22,943 nucleotides of DNA from an uncultured Oscillospiraceae bacterium (GCA_910577365.1 CAJTMU010000001.1:1-22943); one strand, 5' to 3'. Positions 12,924 to 19,525 are shown, counted from the first letter of the stretch. The notes: generated by a model not told the origin, from the letters alone. Numbers and translations are program-made.

Positions 12924-13402
12924 TGGTGATAAAGGCGATAAAAAGGGAACAGCTCCCGCTGTGCCTTGAAGTAATTCATAAGAGCTTTGAAACAGTTGCG
13001 CACGATTTCGGTTTTACCGAGCAAAACTGCCCCGGTCACACAAGCTTTATAAAAATTGAAAAGCTAAGGAATTTTTGGGCTTGGGGATTTATGATGTTCG
13101 GGCTTTGGGACGGGGATGAGCTTATCGGGTATTATTCCCTGTCGGACAAGGGAGACGGACGGTATGAGCTGCATAATCTTGCGGTTATTCCCAAGCGGCG
13201 GCATGACGGCTGCGGAAAAATCCTTTTAGATGACGCGAAAAAACGTTCAAGAGAGTTGGGCGCTTCTTTGCTGACGCTCAGCTTTATAGAAGAAAGCGCG
13301 GTGCTGAAGCGGTGGTATCTGTCAAACGGATTTGAACATATCGGAACGGAAAAATATGAGCATCTGCCGTTTACTGTCGGGCTTATGGAGTATGCGTTAT
13401 AA
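12923..13402 (+). CDS. GNAT family N-acetyltransferase
   Basis: 159 residues. The GNAT fold is visible: the acetyl-CoA-binding segment ELHNLAVIPKRRHDGCGKILLDDAKKRS (motif A, the Q/R-x-x-G-x-G/A loop here KRRHDGCGK) and the last strand and helix, SAVLKRWYLSNGFEHIGTEKYEHLPFTVGLMEY. The start codon overlaps the aguA stop by one base (TAATG), so translation is coupled and the product probably acts on something near agmatine or putrescine metabolism. Acetylation of a polyamine is an attractive idea but is inferred from context only. No ribosome binding site of its own of the AAGGAG type is needed or clearly seen. Confidence 0.85.
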   Translation: MVIKAIKREQLPLCLEVIHKSFETVAHDFGFTEQNCPGHTSFIKIEKLRNFWAWGFMMFGLWDGDELIGYYSLSDKGDGRYELHNLAVIPKRRHDGCGKILLDDAKKRSRELGASLLTLSFIEESAVLKRWYLSNGFEHIGTEKYEHLPFTVGLMEYAL

Positions 13403-13490
13403 AGTATAGTTGTTAAAGATTAGTGGTTGGTTTACGCTCTCAGAGCAAAGCGATAATCGCGGAACAAAGGGACACTCAAAGAGCAGGCGC

Positions 13491-13632
13491 GTAACGCCCA
13501 CGCATGAATTTTCCGCAAGCCGGTGCGGAAATGTGTTTTTGCGAAGCAAAAACGCGCTTTCGCGCTGAGGCTAACGGAGTTTTCGGCAAAGCCGAAAACG
13601 AAATGGTGCGGAAAATTCTTTCAGATAAGGAG
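13491..13632 (+). repeat. RBS-bearing three-stem element, copy 2 (before Nudix gene)
   Basis: Upstream box GTAACGCCCACGCAT. P1 is GAATTTTCCGCA (13506-13517) with TGCGGAAAATTC (13607-13618), perfect. P2 is AGCC plus GGTGCG pairing with CGCGCT, GA bulge and GGCT, topped by GTGTTTTTGC (13533-13542), GAA, GCAAAAACGC (13546-13555). Junction GAGGCTAACGGA at 13567-13578. P3 is GTTTTCGGC (13579-13587), AAA, GCCGAAAAC (13591-13599). AAGGAG at 13627-13632 lies 6 bp before the ATG. It sits inside the operon; I see no promoter in the 236-bp gap. Confidence 0.8.
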
Positions 13633-13638
13633 CAAAAG

Positions 13639-14103
13639 ATGGCTGAAGAAAATACAAATTGGGAAAAATCCGCGGCGGGAGTTGTTATAAGGGACGGGAA
13701 AGTTCTGCTTGCGCGGCACACCTACGGCGCTGGCAAGGGAAAGCTGATAATCCCGGGCGGGTATATTCAGCATGGAGAGACCCCCGAAAACGCGGTCAGA
13801 CGCGAGATTGCGGAGGAAACGGGTATAGCCGCCGAACCTGTGGCAATAGTGGGTATAAGGTTTAACGCGCATGATTGGTATGTGATATTCCGCGCGGAAT
13901 ATATCGGCGGCGAGGCGCGCTCCGACCATGACGAGAACAGCGAGGTGCTCTGGCTGGAAGTTGAAAAAGCGCTTGAAGCGGAGGACGTTGCCGATTTGTC
14001 CAAAAAGATGATACAAGCCGCTCAGAGCGGTGCGGCACTGCTCCCCACAGAATATAAGGCGGGAGAAAAGCACGCCCCGCAAAGCCTGTACGGCGCCGTA
14101 TAA
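13639..14103 (+). CDS. Nudix hydrolase (ADP-ribose pyrophosphatase/MutT-like)
   Basis: 154 residues. The Nudix box GGYIQHGETPENAVRREIAEETGI fits G-x5-E-x7-R-E-U-x-E-E-x-G-U with all metal-binding Glu residues present (about residues 40-63). Such enzymes cleave nucleoside diphosphates linked to another group; the substrate here cannot be read. The ATG at 13639 is chosen because AAGGAG lies 6 bp upstream; the frame is open back to 13504, but that extension would translate the structured element and is not protein-like. It stands between the two agmatine pathway genes on the same strand, so it may deal with a nucleotide by-product or sensing role of that pathway, which is inference. Confidence 0.88.
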   Translation: MAEENTNWEKSAAGVVIRDGKVLLARHTYGAGKGKLIIPGGYIQHGETPENAVRREIAEETGIAAEPVAIVGIRFNAHDWYVIFRAEYIGGEARSDHDENSEVLWLEVEKALEAEDVADLSKKMIQAAQSGAALLPTEYKAGEKHAPQSLYGAV

Positions 14104-14192
14104 ACAAGCCGTCCCGCCCCTGCGCGGAAAAGCAGCGCCCGCAAAGCGCGGCAAAACGCCCGCGCATCAAAGGAGCGTTTAAACAAGAGTAA

Positions 14193-14335
14193 CAGAACGC
14201 CCACGCATGAATTTTCCGCAAGCCGATTTGAAAGCATAGCGAAACGAAGTGAAGCGGAGCTTTTAAATCGAGGCTAACGGAGTTTTCGGCTTTGCCGAAA
14301 ACGGAGTGGTGCGGAAAATTCTTTCAGATAAGGAG
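14193..14335 (+). repeat. RBS-bearing three-stem element, copy 3 (before aguB)
   Basis: Upstream box AGAACGCCCACGCAT, itself able to pair with GCGTT at 14175-14179. P1 is GAATTTTCCGCA (14209-14220) with TGCGGAAAATTC (14310-14321), perfect. P2 is AGCC and GATTTGAAAGC pairing with GCTTTTAAATC, GA bulge and GGCT. Junction GAGGCTAACGGA at 14270-14281. P3 is GTTTTCGGC, TTT, GCCGAAAAC (14282-14302). AAGGAG at 14330-14335 lies 7 bp before the ATG. It agrees closely with copy 2 outside the apical part of P2. Confidence 0.8.
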
Positions 14336-14342
14336 ATTTAAA

Positions 14343-15218
14343 ATGCGAAAAGTAACAGTTGCCGCCGTGCAGATGTCAATACCCGAAACGCCCGAAAAGT
14401 CTGTCGAGAAAGCGGACAAGCTCGTAAGGGAAGCCGCCGCAAAAGGCGCTGATATCATACTTCTGCCCGAGCTTTTCGAGAATTGGTATTTCTGTCAGGA
14501 ACGGCGCTACGACAGCTATAAGCTGGCGCTTCCGTTAGAAGAAAATCCCGCTGTGCGGCATTTTAAGGGCGTTGCGAGTGAGCTTGGCGTTGTTCTTCCC
14601 ATAAGCTTTTTTGAGCGGGACAACACCGTGCTTTACAACAGTTTAGCCATGATAGACGCAGACGGGGAAATTCTCGGCATTTACCGCAAAACGCATATCC
14701 CTGACGACCACTTTTATCAGGAGAAATTCTACTTTACCCCCGGGAATACGGGCTTTAAGGTATGGGACACAAAATTCGGAAGGATAGGCGCGGGGATATG
14801 CTGGGACCAGTGGTTTCCCGAGGCGGCAAGGTGCATGGCGCTCATGGGCGCGGAGCTTCTTCTTTATCCCACCGCGATAGGCAGCGAGCCGATAATCGAA
14901 TGTGACAGTATGCCGCACTGGCGGCGCTGTATGCAGGGGCATTCCGCCGCAAACCTCATGCCCGTTATAGCCGCAAACCGCGTTGGGATCGAGCGTGTAA
15001 CCCCCGACGAGGATAACTCACATCAAAGCAGTTCGCTGACGTTTTACGGTAGCAGCTTCATCACCGACGGCACAGGCGCGCTGCTCCAAAGCGCCGACAG
15101 AGAATCGGACTGCGTGATTTTGCAGGAGCTTGACCTTGACGCTATCGCGGATCTGCGCATGAGCTGGGGAGTTTTCCGCGACAGACGCCCCGAAGCATAC
15201 CGGCAAATCACAACATAA
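14343..15218 (+). CDS. aguB: N-carbamoylputrescine amidase
   Basis: 291 residues, nitrilase superfamily. It hydrolyses N-carbamoylputrescine to putrescine, CO2 and ammonia, completing the route begun by AguA. The catalytic triad is visible: Glu43 (LLPELFENWYF), Lys116 (YRKTHIPDDHFYQEKFYFTPG) and Cys153 (GAGICWDQWFPEAARCMAL). The motifs HWRRCMQGHSAANLMPVIAANRVG and the DQWFPE context are those of the plant/bacterial AguB group, not of general nitrilases. The ATG at 14343 follows AAGGAG of element copy 3 by 7 bp; an in-frame ATG at 14292 lies within the element and is rejected. No clear terminator follows; the next transcript has its own promoter at 15322-15350. Confidence 0.95.
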   Translation: MRKVTVAAVQMSIPETPEKSVEKADKLVREAAAKGADIILLPELFENWYFCQERRYDSYKLALPLEENPAVRHFKGVASELGVVLPISFFERDNTVLYNSLAMIDADGEILGIYRKTHIPDDHFYQEKFYFTPGNTGFKVWDTKFGRIGAGICWDQWFPEAARCMALMGAELLLYPTAIGSEPIIECDSMPHWRRCMQGHSAANLMPVIAANRVGIERVTPDEDNSHQSSSLTFYGSSFITDGTGALLQSADRESDCVILQELDLDAIADLRMSWGVFRDRRPEAYRQITT

Positions 15219-15321
15219 AAGACGCAAATTCGCCGCTTGTTGATTATGTTCAAAACGAGTCGTGTTTCTTGTGAAAATATCCAAAAATTTAAAAAATGCT
15301 AAAAAAAATTTGTGAAAAGCT

Positions 15322-15350
15322 GTGACAAACCGCCCGAGGTATGATATAAT
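15322..15350 (+). promoter_or_regulatory. Sigma-A promoter of the cytidylate-kinase-like gene
   Basis: GTGACA (15322-15327), a 17-bp spacer and TATAAT (15345-15350). Predicted start near 15357, leader about 90 nt. Confidence 0.75.
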
Positions 15351-15367
15351 AAAAACAAGACAGAGTT

Positions 15368-15423
15368 GTTGATTTTACGGCGTCAAAAATCTGCCGCATA
15401 CGTTTTTAGACCGTAAATCCAAC
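15368..15423 (+). promoter_or_regulatory. Long stem in the leader of the cytidylate-kinase-like gene
   Basis: GTTGATTTTACGG (15368-15380) and CCGTAAATCCAAC (15411-15423) pair at 11 of 13 positions around a 30-nt loop. It ends well before AGGGGG, so it is not a terminator. Could be an mRNA-stabilising stem or small regulator. Confidence 0.35.
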
Positions 15424-15446
15424 TTTAACAAAAGGGGGCTTGCATT

Positions 15447-16046
15447 ATGGCTAACAAAATAATCACCATCTCAAGGCAATACGGCAGCGGCGGACGCGAA
15501 ATAGGTCAGCGCCTTGCCGAAAGAATGGGAATAGAATTTTACGACAACAAGCTGCTTGATGTTGCTTCGGACGACAGCGGCATTCACAAGGCGCACTTTA
15601 CCGCAAACGACGAAAAGCGGACAAACAGTTTCCTTTACTTGCTGTCCACCGCTTACGGGCAAGGCTCCATGCCGTTTGACGACACGCTTTACTTCGCCCA
15701 GCAGAACGCCATAAAAAAGATAGCCGCGGAGCATTCATGCGTGATAATTGGCCGCTGCGCGGACTACGCGCTCAGAGATTTCAACGGCGTTGCCAACGTC
15801 TTTATAACCGCTCCGTTTGAGGACAGGGTAAAGCGGGCTATCGAGGTTTACAACATTGAGGAAAAGCACGCCGCGGAATATGTCAAAAAGGTTGACAAGC
15901 AGCGTGTGTCATACTATAACTACTACACCGACAGGCGCTGGGGGCAAGTCCAGCATTATCAGATATGCCTTGACAGCTCCGCGCTTGGTATAGAGGGAAC
16001 AATGGAGCTGCTGGAGCAGTTTCTCAAACGCTACTACAAGGAATAA
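15447..16046 (+). CDS. Cytidylate-kinase-like family protein (P-loop)
   Basis: 199 residues. The N-terminal P-loop ITISRQYGSGGREIGQRLAERMGIEFYDNKLL is characteristic of the Cytidylate_kin2 family, in which GSGGREIG replaces the usual GxxGxGKS/T loop. Then come CVIIGRCADYAL (Walker-B-like region) and the lid-like RVKRAIEVYNI…RVSYYNYYTDRRWGQVQHYQICLDSS. Family members are found widely in Clostridia beside or apart from true Cmk; their substrate is not settled. The ATG at 15447 has AGGGGG upstream. It is a single-gene unit between the promoter at 15322-15350 and the terminator at 16066-16098. Confidence 0.88.
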   Translation: MANKIITISRQYGSGGREIGQRLAERMGIEFYDNKLLDVASDDSGIHKAHFTANDEKRTNSFLYLLSTAYGQGSMPFDDTLYFAQQNAIKKIAAEHSCVIIGRCADYALRDFNGVANVFITAPFEDRVKRAIEVYNIEEKHAAEYVKKVDKQRVSYYNYYTDRRWGQVQHYQICLDSSALGIEGTMELLEQFLKRYYKE

Positions 16047-16065
16047 CAGGAAAAAACGCAAACAG

Positions 16066-16098
16066 CGCGGGGCTTAAATGCTCCGCGCCTTAATTTTG
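16066..16098 (+). terminator. Rho-independent terminator of the cytidylate-kinase-like gene
   Basis: GCGCGGGGC (16066-16074), loop TTAAAT, GCTCCGCGC (16081-16089), then CTTAATTTTG. The 9-bp stem includes one G-T pair. Confidence 0.75.
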
Positions 16099-16141
16099 TT
16101 TGGTGTGCCGGAAATTATGCAAATGCTTTGGTCCGCCCCTC

Positions 16142-16789
16142 TTAATCCCTTTTCCCGAGAATTATCCCGCGAAGCTCCGCAACGTCCGCGGCTATGTATT
16201 TGGGAGAAAAGCTCTCAAGCTCCTCCCTGCTTCTGAAGCCCCACAGCACGCCGCACGCGTCTATGCCCGCGTTGGCGGCGGTCTGCATGTCCACGCCGCT
16301 GTCGCCCACATAAAGCGCCCTACCGCCGAAATGTCTGATAAGCTCATTTGCCGCTTCGGGAGAGGGCTTTACGGGAAATCCCCGACCCGCGCCCGCGATT
16401 TCCCTTATCAAATCGCCGTAAACGCTCCTTATAAGCTCCTCCGAAAATTCCTGCGCCTTGTTGGTGTTGCACACACAGGTTATCCCCGCCGCCGACAGCT
16501 CAACAAGCAGCTCCCGCATGTCCTCGTAAGGCTTGGTTCTGTCTGATTTATGCCTGCCGTAATACTCGGAAAAAATACCGAGCGCTTCGGTTTCCTCCGA
16601 CGCGCTGTGCCCCTGAGGCAGCATTCTTTCAATAAGCTTCGGGATACCGTTGCCCACAAACATCTTATATTCCTCCACGCCGTGAAGCGGCTTGCCCATC
16701 TTTTCCAGCGCGTAATTCCCCGCCGCCGCCAAATCGCCGATAGTATCCAGCAGAGTGCCGTCAAGGTCAAAAATTATCAGATCGTACAT
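16142..16789 (-). CDS. HAD-family phosphatase, phosphoglycolate phosphatase-like
   Basis: 215 residues, HAD superfamily with an alpha-helical cap of the Gph/PGMB type. Motif I FDLDGTLLDT gives nucleophile Asp8 and acid/base Asp10; motif II lies at CVCNTNK; motif III is Lys in FPVKPSPE; motif IV is YVGDSGVDMQTA with the Mg-binding Asp. Members remove phosphate from 2-phosphoglycolate or small sugar phosphates in the cytoplasm; substrate cannot be read from the sequence. The ATG at 16789 follows AAGGAG (about 9 bp). A hairpin (16809-16837) stands directly before that ribosome binding site. The upstream decayed gene on the same strand may once have been cotranscribed. Confidence 0.9.
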   Translation of the reverse strand: MYDLIIFDLDGTLLDTIGDLAAAGNYALEKMGKPLHGVEEYKMFVGNGIPKLIERMLPQGHSASEETEALGIFSEYYGRHKSDRTKPYEDMRELLVELSAAGITCVCNTNKAQEFSEELIRSVYGDLIREIAGAGRGFPVKPSPEAANELIRHFGGRALYVGDSGVDMQTAANAGIDACGVLWGFRSREELESFSPKYIAADVAELRGIILGKRD

Positions 16790-16808
16790 ATCATTTTCTC
16801 CTTACAAT

Positions 16809-16837
16809 TTCCGCGGGGATTGCAGCATAGCGCGGAA
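16809..16837 (-). promoter_or_regulatory. Hairpin before the HAD-phosphatase ribosome binding site
   Basis: On the minus strand TTCCGCG, a 15-nt loop, CGCGGAA, then ATTGTAAGGAG. The arrangement (TTCCGC arm, GCGGAA arm, A-rich link, AAGGAG) echoes P1 of the four-copy element, but without P2, P3 or the conserved junction. Confidence 0.35.
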
Positions 16838-16878
16838 GTCAGCGAGCGCTCGCGAAATAGTTTTTCGAGTATTTACGG

Positions 16879-17200
16879 CTATTTGCCGACGGCTTCCGTT
16901 ACCCTTGTAAGCTGCTCGGAGGAAACAAACTCTGCGGTAAACTTCTTTATCTTTTAGGGTGACTCATATGCCTTTATAAATTCAAAGCTGCCGGAAAGCT
17001 CGTCAATATTCTCCATAGCTTCTTTGACGCTTATCAGAGTATGCTCCGAAAAATCACACTTCCGCGGGTCTACCCTATGGCACATCACCGCGTAATTGAC
17101 CCTGTTTTTACAGCGGCACTTCCCACCGCCGTATTCGCCGCAGTATTCCGACAGAAAATCCGCCCTTTTCGAGCTTAATAATATTAGACAACTCAGACAT
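16879..17200 (-). pseudogene. Small Cys-rich protein gene, broken by frameshift and stop codon
   Basis: From ATG 17200 the frame begins MSELSNIIKLEK. Dropping one G from the GGG run near 17165 restores a long second frame: ADFLSEYCGEYGGGKCRCKNRVNYAVMCHRVDPRKCDF…VKEAMENIDELSGSFEF. This stops at TAA (16954-16956); the same frame then continues KIKKFTAEFVSSEQLTRVTEAVGK to TAG at 16879-16881. The intact product would be about 107 residues. The Cys cluster (YC…KCRCK…MC) suggests metal binding. I do not recognise the family; the 'CxC..R..YA...HR..P' pattern recalls a Cys-rich stretch of some clostridial sigma-factor-like proteins, from memory only. No good ribosome binding site is seen, yet a perfect promoter lies upstream. 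Confidence 0.45.
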
Positions 17201-17250
17201 AACTTTGTGACAGTTTTTTAAAAATTTTTTCGCTGCGCCGCTTTTTTATT

Positions 17251-17279
17251 ATTATAACTCTTAAAATCCTTTCTGTCAA
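17251..17279 (-). promoter_or_regulatory. Consensus sigma-A promoter of the decayed Cys-rich gene
   Basis: Minus-strand TTGACA (17274-17279), a 17-bp spacer and TATAAT (17251-17256), twelve of twelve matches. Its -35 is 2 bp from the -35 of the divergent promoter at 17282-17310. Confidence 0.8.
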
Positions 17280-17281
17280 CC

Positions 17282-17310
17282 TTGAAATATTTTTTAATAT
17301 GTGTTATAAT
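17282..17310 (+). promoter_or_regulatory. Sigma-A promoter of the GH130 unit
   Basis: TTGAAA (17282-17287), a 17-bp spacer and TATAAT (17305-17310). Predicted start near 17317, only about 10 bp before the left end of the MITE, so the MITE lies in the leader. Confidence 0.75.
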
Positions 17311-17327
17311 AGTAGCAAAACAATAAA

Positions 17328-17483
17328 GGGCATCTCTAAAAACCTTGCTTGAGCCAAAAATGGCAGAGCACGCCGTCTGCGTTGTCAAATCTCATTGCAA
17401 GGCATACCGCGCTTCGCCGGCTGATAGGAAAGCCGACGAAGCCTGCCAATTTTGGCTTTTCAAATCGGTTTTCAAAGGTGCCC
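17328..17483. mobile_element. 156-bp MITE-like element with terminal inverted repeats
   Basis: The ends are GGGCATCTCTAAAAACC and GGTTTTCAAAGGTGCCC, pairing at 13 of 17 positions, with a further inner match: GAGCCAAAAATGGCAG on the left and CTGCCAATTTTGGCTT on the right. The centre holds CTTCGCCGGCT and AGCCGACGAAG, an 11-bp near-perfect hairpin. TAAA stands on both outer sides (17324-17327 and 17484-17487), fitting a 4-bp target duplication. It has no coding frame, so it would need a transposase from elsewhere. Confidence 0.7.
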
Positions 17484-17589
17484 TAAAATAAATCCGACAA
17501 TGATATAAAGCGGATTTAAGAAGCCGCGGGAACACGCGCTATACGCAAAAAAAGTTTGTATCAAGCGGTTTTTGAGAGGAAGGATATTT

Positions 17590-18789
17590 ATGCTGACAAA
17601 AAAAGAATTTGACGAAAGACTGGCGGGAATGATAAGGGCGCAGGAAACGCTTATAAGACGCCCGAACCCCAAAACCGACTTCTATAACGGTATATATGAC
17701 CGTTACGAAAACCCCGTTCTTACCGCGGAGCACGCGCCGATTATCTGGCGCTACGACTTATCCCATGAGGATAATCCCAATCTTATGGAAAGACTTGGGA
17801 TAAACGCGGTCATGAACTCGGGCGCGGTTTATCTCAATGGAAAATACTGCCTTGTTGCAAGAGTTGAGGGCGCGGACAGAAAGTCCTTTTTCGCGGTGGC
17901 GGAGAGCGACAAGCCCACCGAGGGCTTCCGTTTCAGGGATTACCCCGTGATACTGCCCGATACCTGCCCCGAGGAAACCAACGTTTACGATATGCGGCTC
18001 ACGCAGCATGAGGACGGCTGGATATACGGCGTGTTCTGCTCCGAGAGCAAGGACAAGTCCGCTGCCGACCTTTCCGCGGCAACCGCTCAGGCTGGCATCG
18101 TCCGCACAAAGGATCTTACAACATGGGAGCGCCTGCCAAATCTCATCTCGAAATCCCCCCAGCAGCGCAACGTGGTGCTTCACCCCGAATTTGTGGACGG
18201 AAAGTATGCCTTCTATACCCGCCCTCAGGACGATTTTATCTCAACAGGCTCGGGAGGCGGAGTATGCTTCGCGCTGTGCGATGATATCACAAACCCCGTG
18301 CTGTGCACCGAAGAAAAGGTTATAAGCCCGAGGGTATATCACACAATAACCGAGGTGAAAAACGGCGCGGGAGCCGTTCCGATAAAAACGCCCAAGGGCT
18401 GGATACACATTGCCCACGGCGTGCGCAACACTGCGGCGGGACTGCGCTATGTCATCTATGTGTTTGCCACCGACCTTAAAGACCCTTCAAAGCTTATCGC
18501 AAGCCCGTCGGGATTGTTTATCGCGCCGCATGGCATTGAGCGCGTGGGCGACGTTTCAAACGTGGTTTTCACAAACGGCGCGATAGTAAGGGATAACGGC
18601 GAGGTCTATATTTATTATGCTTCCTCGGACACCAGACTTCATGTTGCCTCCACAACGATAGAAAAGCTGATGGATTATACCTTTAATACCCCCTCCGACC
18701 CGCTCCGCTCGGCTGACTGCGTAAAGCAGCGCTGTGAGCTGATTAAAAAGAACCTTTCTAAAGGCACAGTGGGGTTTGACAGGGCATGA
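17590..18789 (+). CDS. GH130 mannoside phosphorylase, likely 4-O-beta-mannosyl-glucose phosphorylase
   Basis: 399 residues. GH130 enzymes phosphorolyse beta-mannosides inside the cell; the subgroup that includes Ruminococcus albus RaMP1 splits mannosyl-beta-1,4-glucose into mannose 1-phosphate and glucose. Visible family features: NPVLTAEHAPIIWRYDL, GINAVMNSGAVYLNGKYCLVARVEGADRKSFFAVAES, ETNVYDMRLTQHEDGWIYGVFC (with the conserved Asp of YDMRLT as general acid), GWIHIAHGVRN for phosphate binding, and the late YYASSDTRLHVAST. The fold is a five-bladed propeller. The ATG at 17590 is chosen because GGAAGGA lies about 6 bp upstream; the frame extends only to TTG at 17572. The stop overlaps the next gene by 4 bp (ATGA). 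The specific substrate is inferred from overall similarity. Confidence 0.9.
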   Translation: MLTKKEFDERLAGMIRAQETLIRRPNPKTDFYNGIYDRYENPVLTAEHAPIIWRYDLSHEDNPNLMERLGINAVMNSGAVYLNGKYCLVARVEGADRKSFFAVAESDKPTEGFRFRDYPVILPDTCPEETNVYDMRLTQHEDGWIYGVFCSESKDKSAADLSAATAQAGIVRTKDLTTWERLPNLISKSPQQRNVVLHPEFVDGKYAFYTRPQDDFISTGSGGGVCFALCDDITNPVLCTEEKVISPRVYHTITEVKNGAGAVPIKTPKGWIHIAHGVRNTAAGLRYVIYVFATDLKDPSKLIASPSGLFIAPHGIERVGDVSNVVFTNGAIVRDNGEVYIYYASSDTRLHVASTTIEKLMDYTFNTPSDPLRSADCVKQRCELIKKNLSKGTVGFDRA

Positions 18790-19316
18790 CCGACACAAAT
18801 ATAGAGTTTTTCGATCTTTACACAGCAGACAGGCGACCGCTTGGAAGAAAAATACGTCGCGGCGAACCTATACCGAGGGGCGAATATCATATTGTGGTGC
18901 AGATAATGACCGTCAATAGTGACGGGGAGATTCTGCTTACCCAGCGTGTTCCCGAAAAGACCAGCGGCGGGCGCTGGGAATGCTCGGGCGGCTGCGCCGT
19001 ATCCGGAGAGACCAGCAGACAGGCGGCGGTGCGTGAGCTTTATGAGGAAACGGGGCTGAGCGTGGAGCCGGAAGATATACGTCTTGAATGGACTCTCACC
19101 ACAGACAGTATGCTGAGAGATTTTTATATTGTAAACAAAAACGCGCCGCTGGAGGTAATGAAGCTTCAGGCGATTGAAGTTTGTGCGGCGAAATGGGTAA
19201 GCTTTGAGCGGCTTACGGAAATGGCAAGTTTGGGGCAGACCACAAGAACAGTCACGAAATGGCTGGAATGCCGTTACGATGAGCTGAGGCAATACACGTT
19301 AGAGGTAAAGCGTTAG
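18786..19316 (+). CDS. Nudix hydrolase (Idi/YfcD-like)
   Basis: 176 residues. It begins with the FFDLYTADRRPLGRKIRRGEPIPRGEYHIVVQIMTVNSDGEILLTQR pattern of the Idi/YfcD-type Nudix group, in which the protein starts by naming its own strand before 'H.vv....'. The Nudix box GGCAVSGETSRQAAVRELYEETGL is complete, with all metal-binding Glu. The substrate is unknown. The ATG overlaps the GH130 stop (ATGA), so the two are translated together, although no metabolic link to mannoside breakdown is obvious. The TAG stop is followed by a 217-bp gap with element copy 4. Confidence 0.88.
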   Translation: MTDTNIEFFDLYTADRRPLGRKIRRGEPIPRGEYHIVVQIMTVNSDGEILLTQRVPEKTSGGRWECSGGCAVSGETSRQAAVRELYEETGLSVEPEDIRLEWTLTTDSMLRDFYIVNKNAPLEVMKLQAIEVCAAKWVSFERLTEMASLGQTTRTVTKWLECRYDELRQYTLEVKR

Positions 19317-19362
19317 CGCCGCGCAAAAATCAACAGTTCAAAGTCGCCGAAAACCCAGAGCC

Positions 19363-19525
19363 GAGTAATGCCCGCACATGAATTTTCTGAAATCCGATTT
19401 GAAAGCTTTGCCCTCAAAGCGGGCAAAGCTTTCAAATCGAGGACAGCGCAGTTCTCGGCAAAGCCAAAATAAAGCGGTATGAAAAATTCTTCAAAAACAT
19501 GCGGAAAATTCTTTTAAATAAGGGG
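19363..19525 (+). repeat. RBS-bearing three-stem element, copy 4 (before the secA paralogue)
   Basis: Upstream box GAGTAATGCCCGCACAT. P1 left is GAATTTTCTGAA (19380-19391). Two right arms exist: TATGAAAAATTC (19478-19489) and TGCGGAAAATTC (19500-19511); the second pairs better (10 bp with one G-T). P2 is a perfect 19-bp stem, 19395-19413 with 19421-19439. The junction has become GAGGACAGCGCA, and the base of P2 changed from AGCC/GGCT to TCC/GGA, which keeps pairing. P3 is weak. The tail TTTAAATAAGGGG puts AAGGGG 8 bp before the GTG. Confidence 0.65.

Noticed and set aside
13504..13638. 45-codon N-terminal extension of the first Nudix protein
   Set aside because: It translates the structured element; the ATG at 13639 has an ideal ribosome binding site and gives the normal family start.
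14292..14342. 17-codon N-terminal extension of AguB
   Set aside because: It lies in P3, P1 and the ribosome binding site of element copy 3; homologous AguB proteins start with the MRKVTVAAVQM-type sequence at 14343.
11697..19525. The four-copy element as a plain MITE bounded by the 12-bp inverted repeats
   Set aside because: Conservation continues outside both inverted ends (upstream AACGCCC box and downstream TTTCAGATAAGGAG), no target duplication is seen, and all copies have one orientation and one position relative to a start codon. A mobile origin is still possible.
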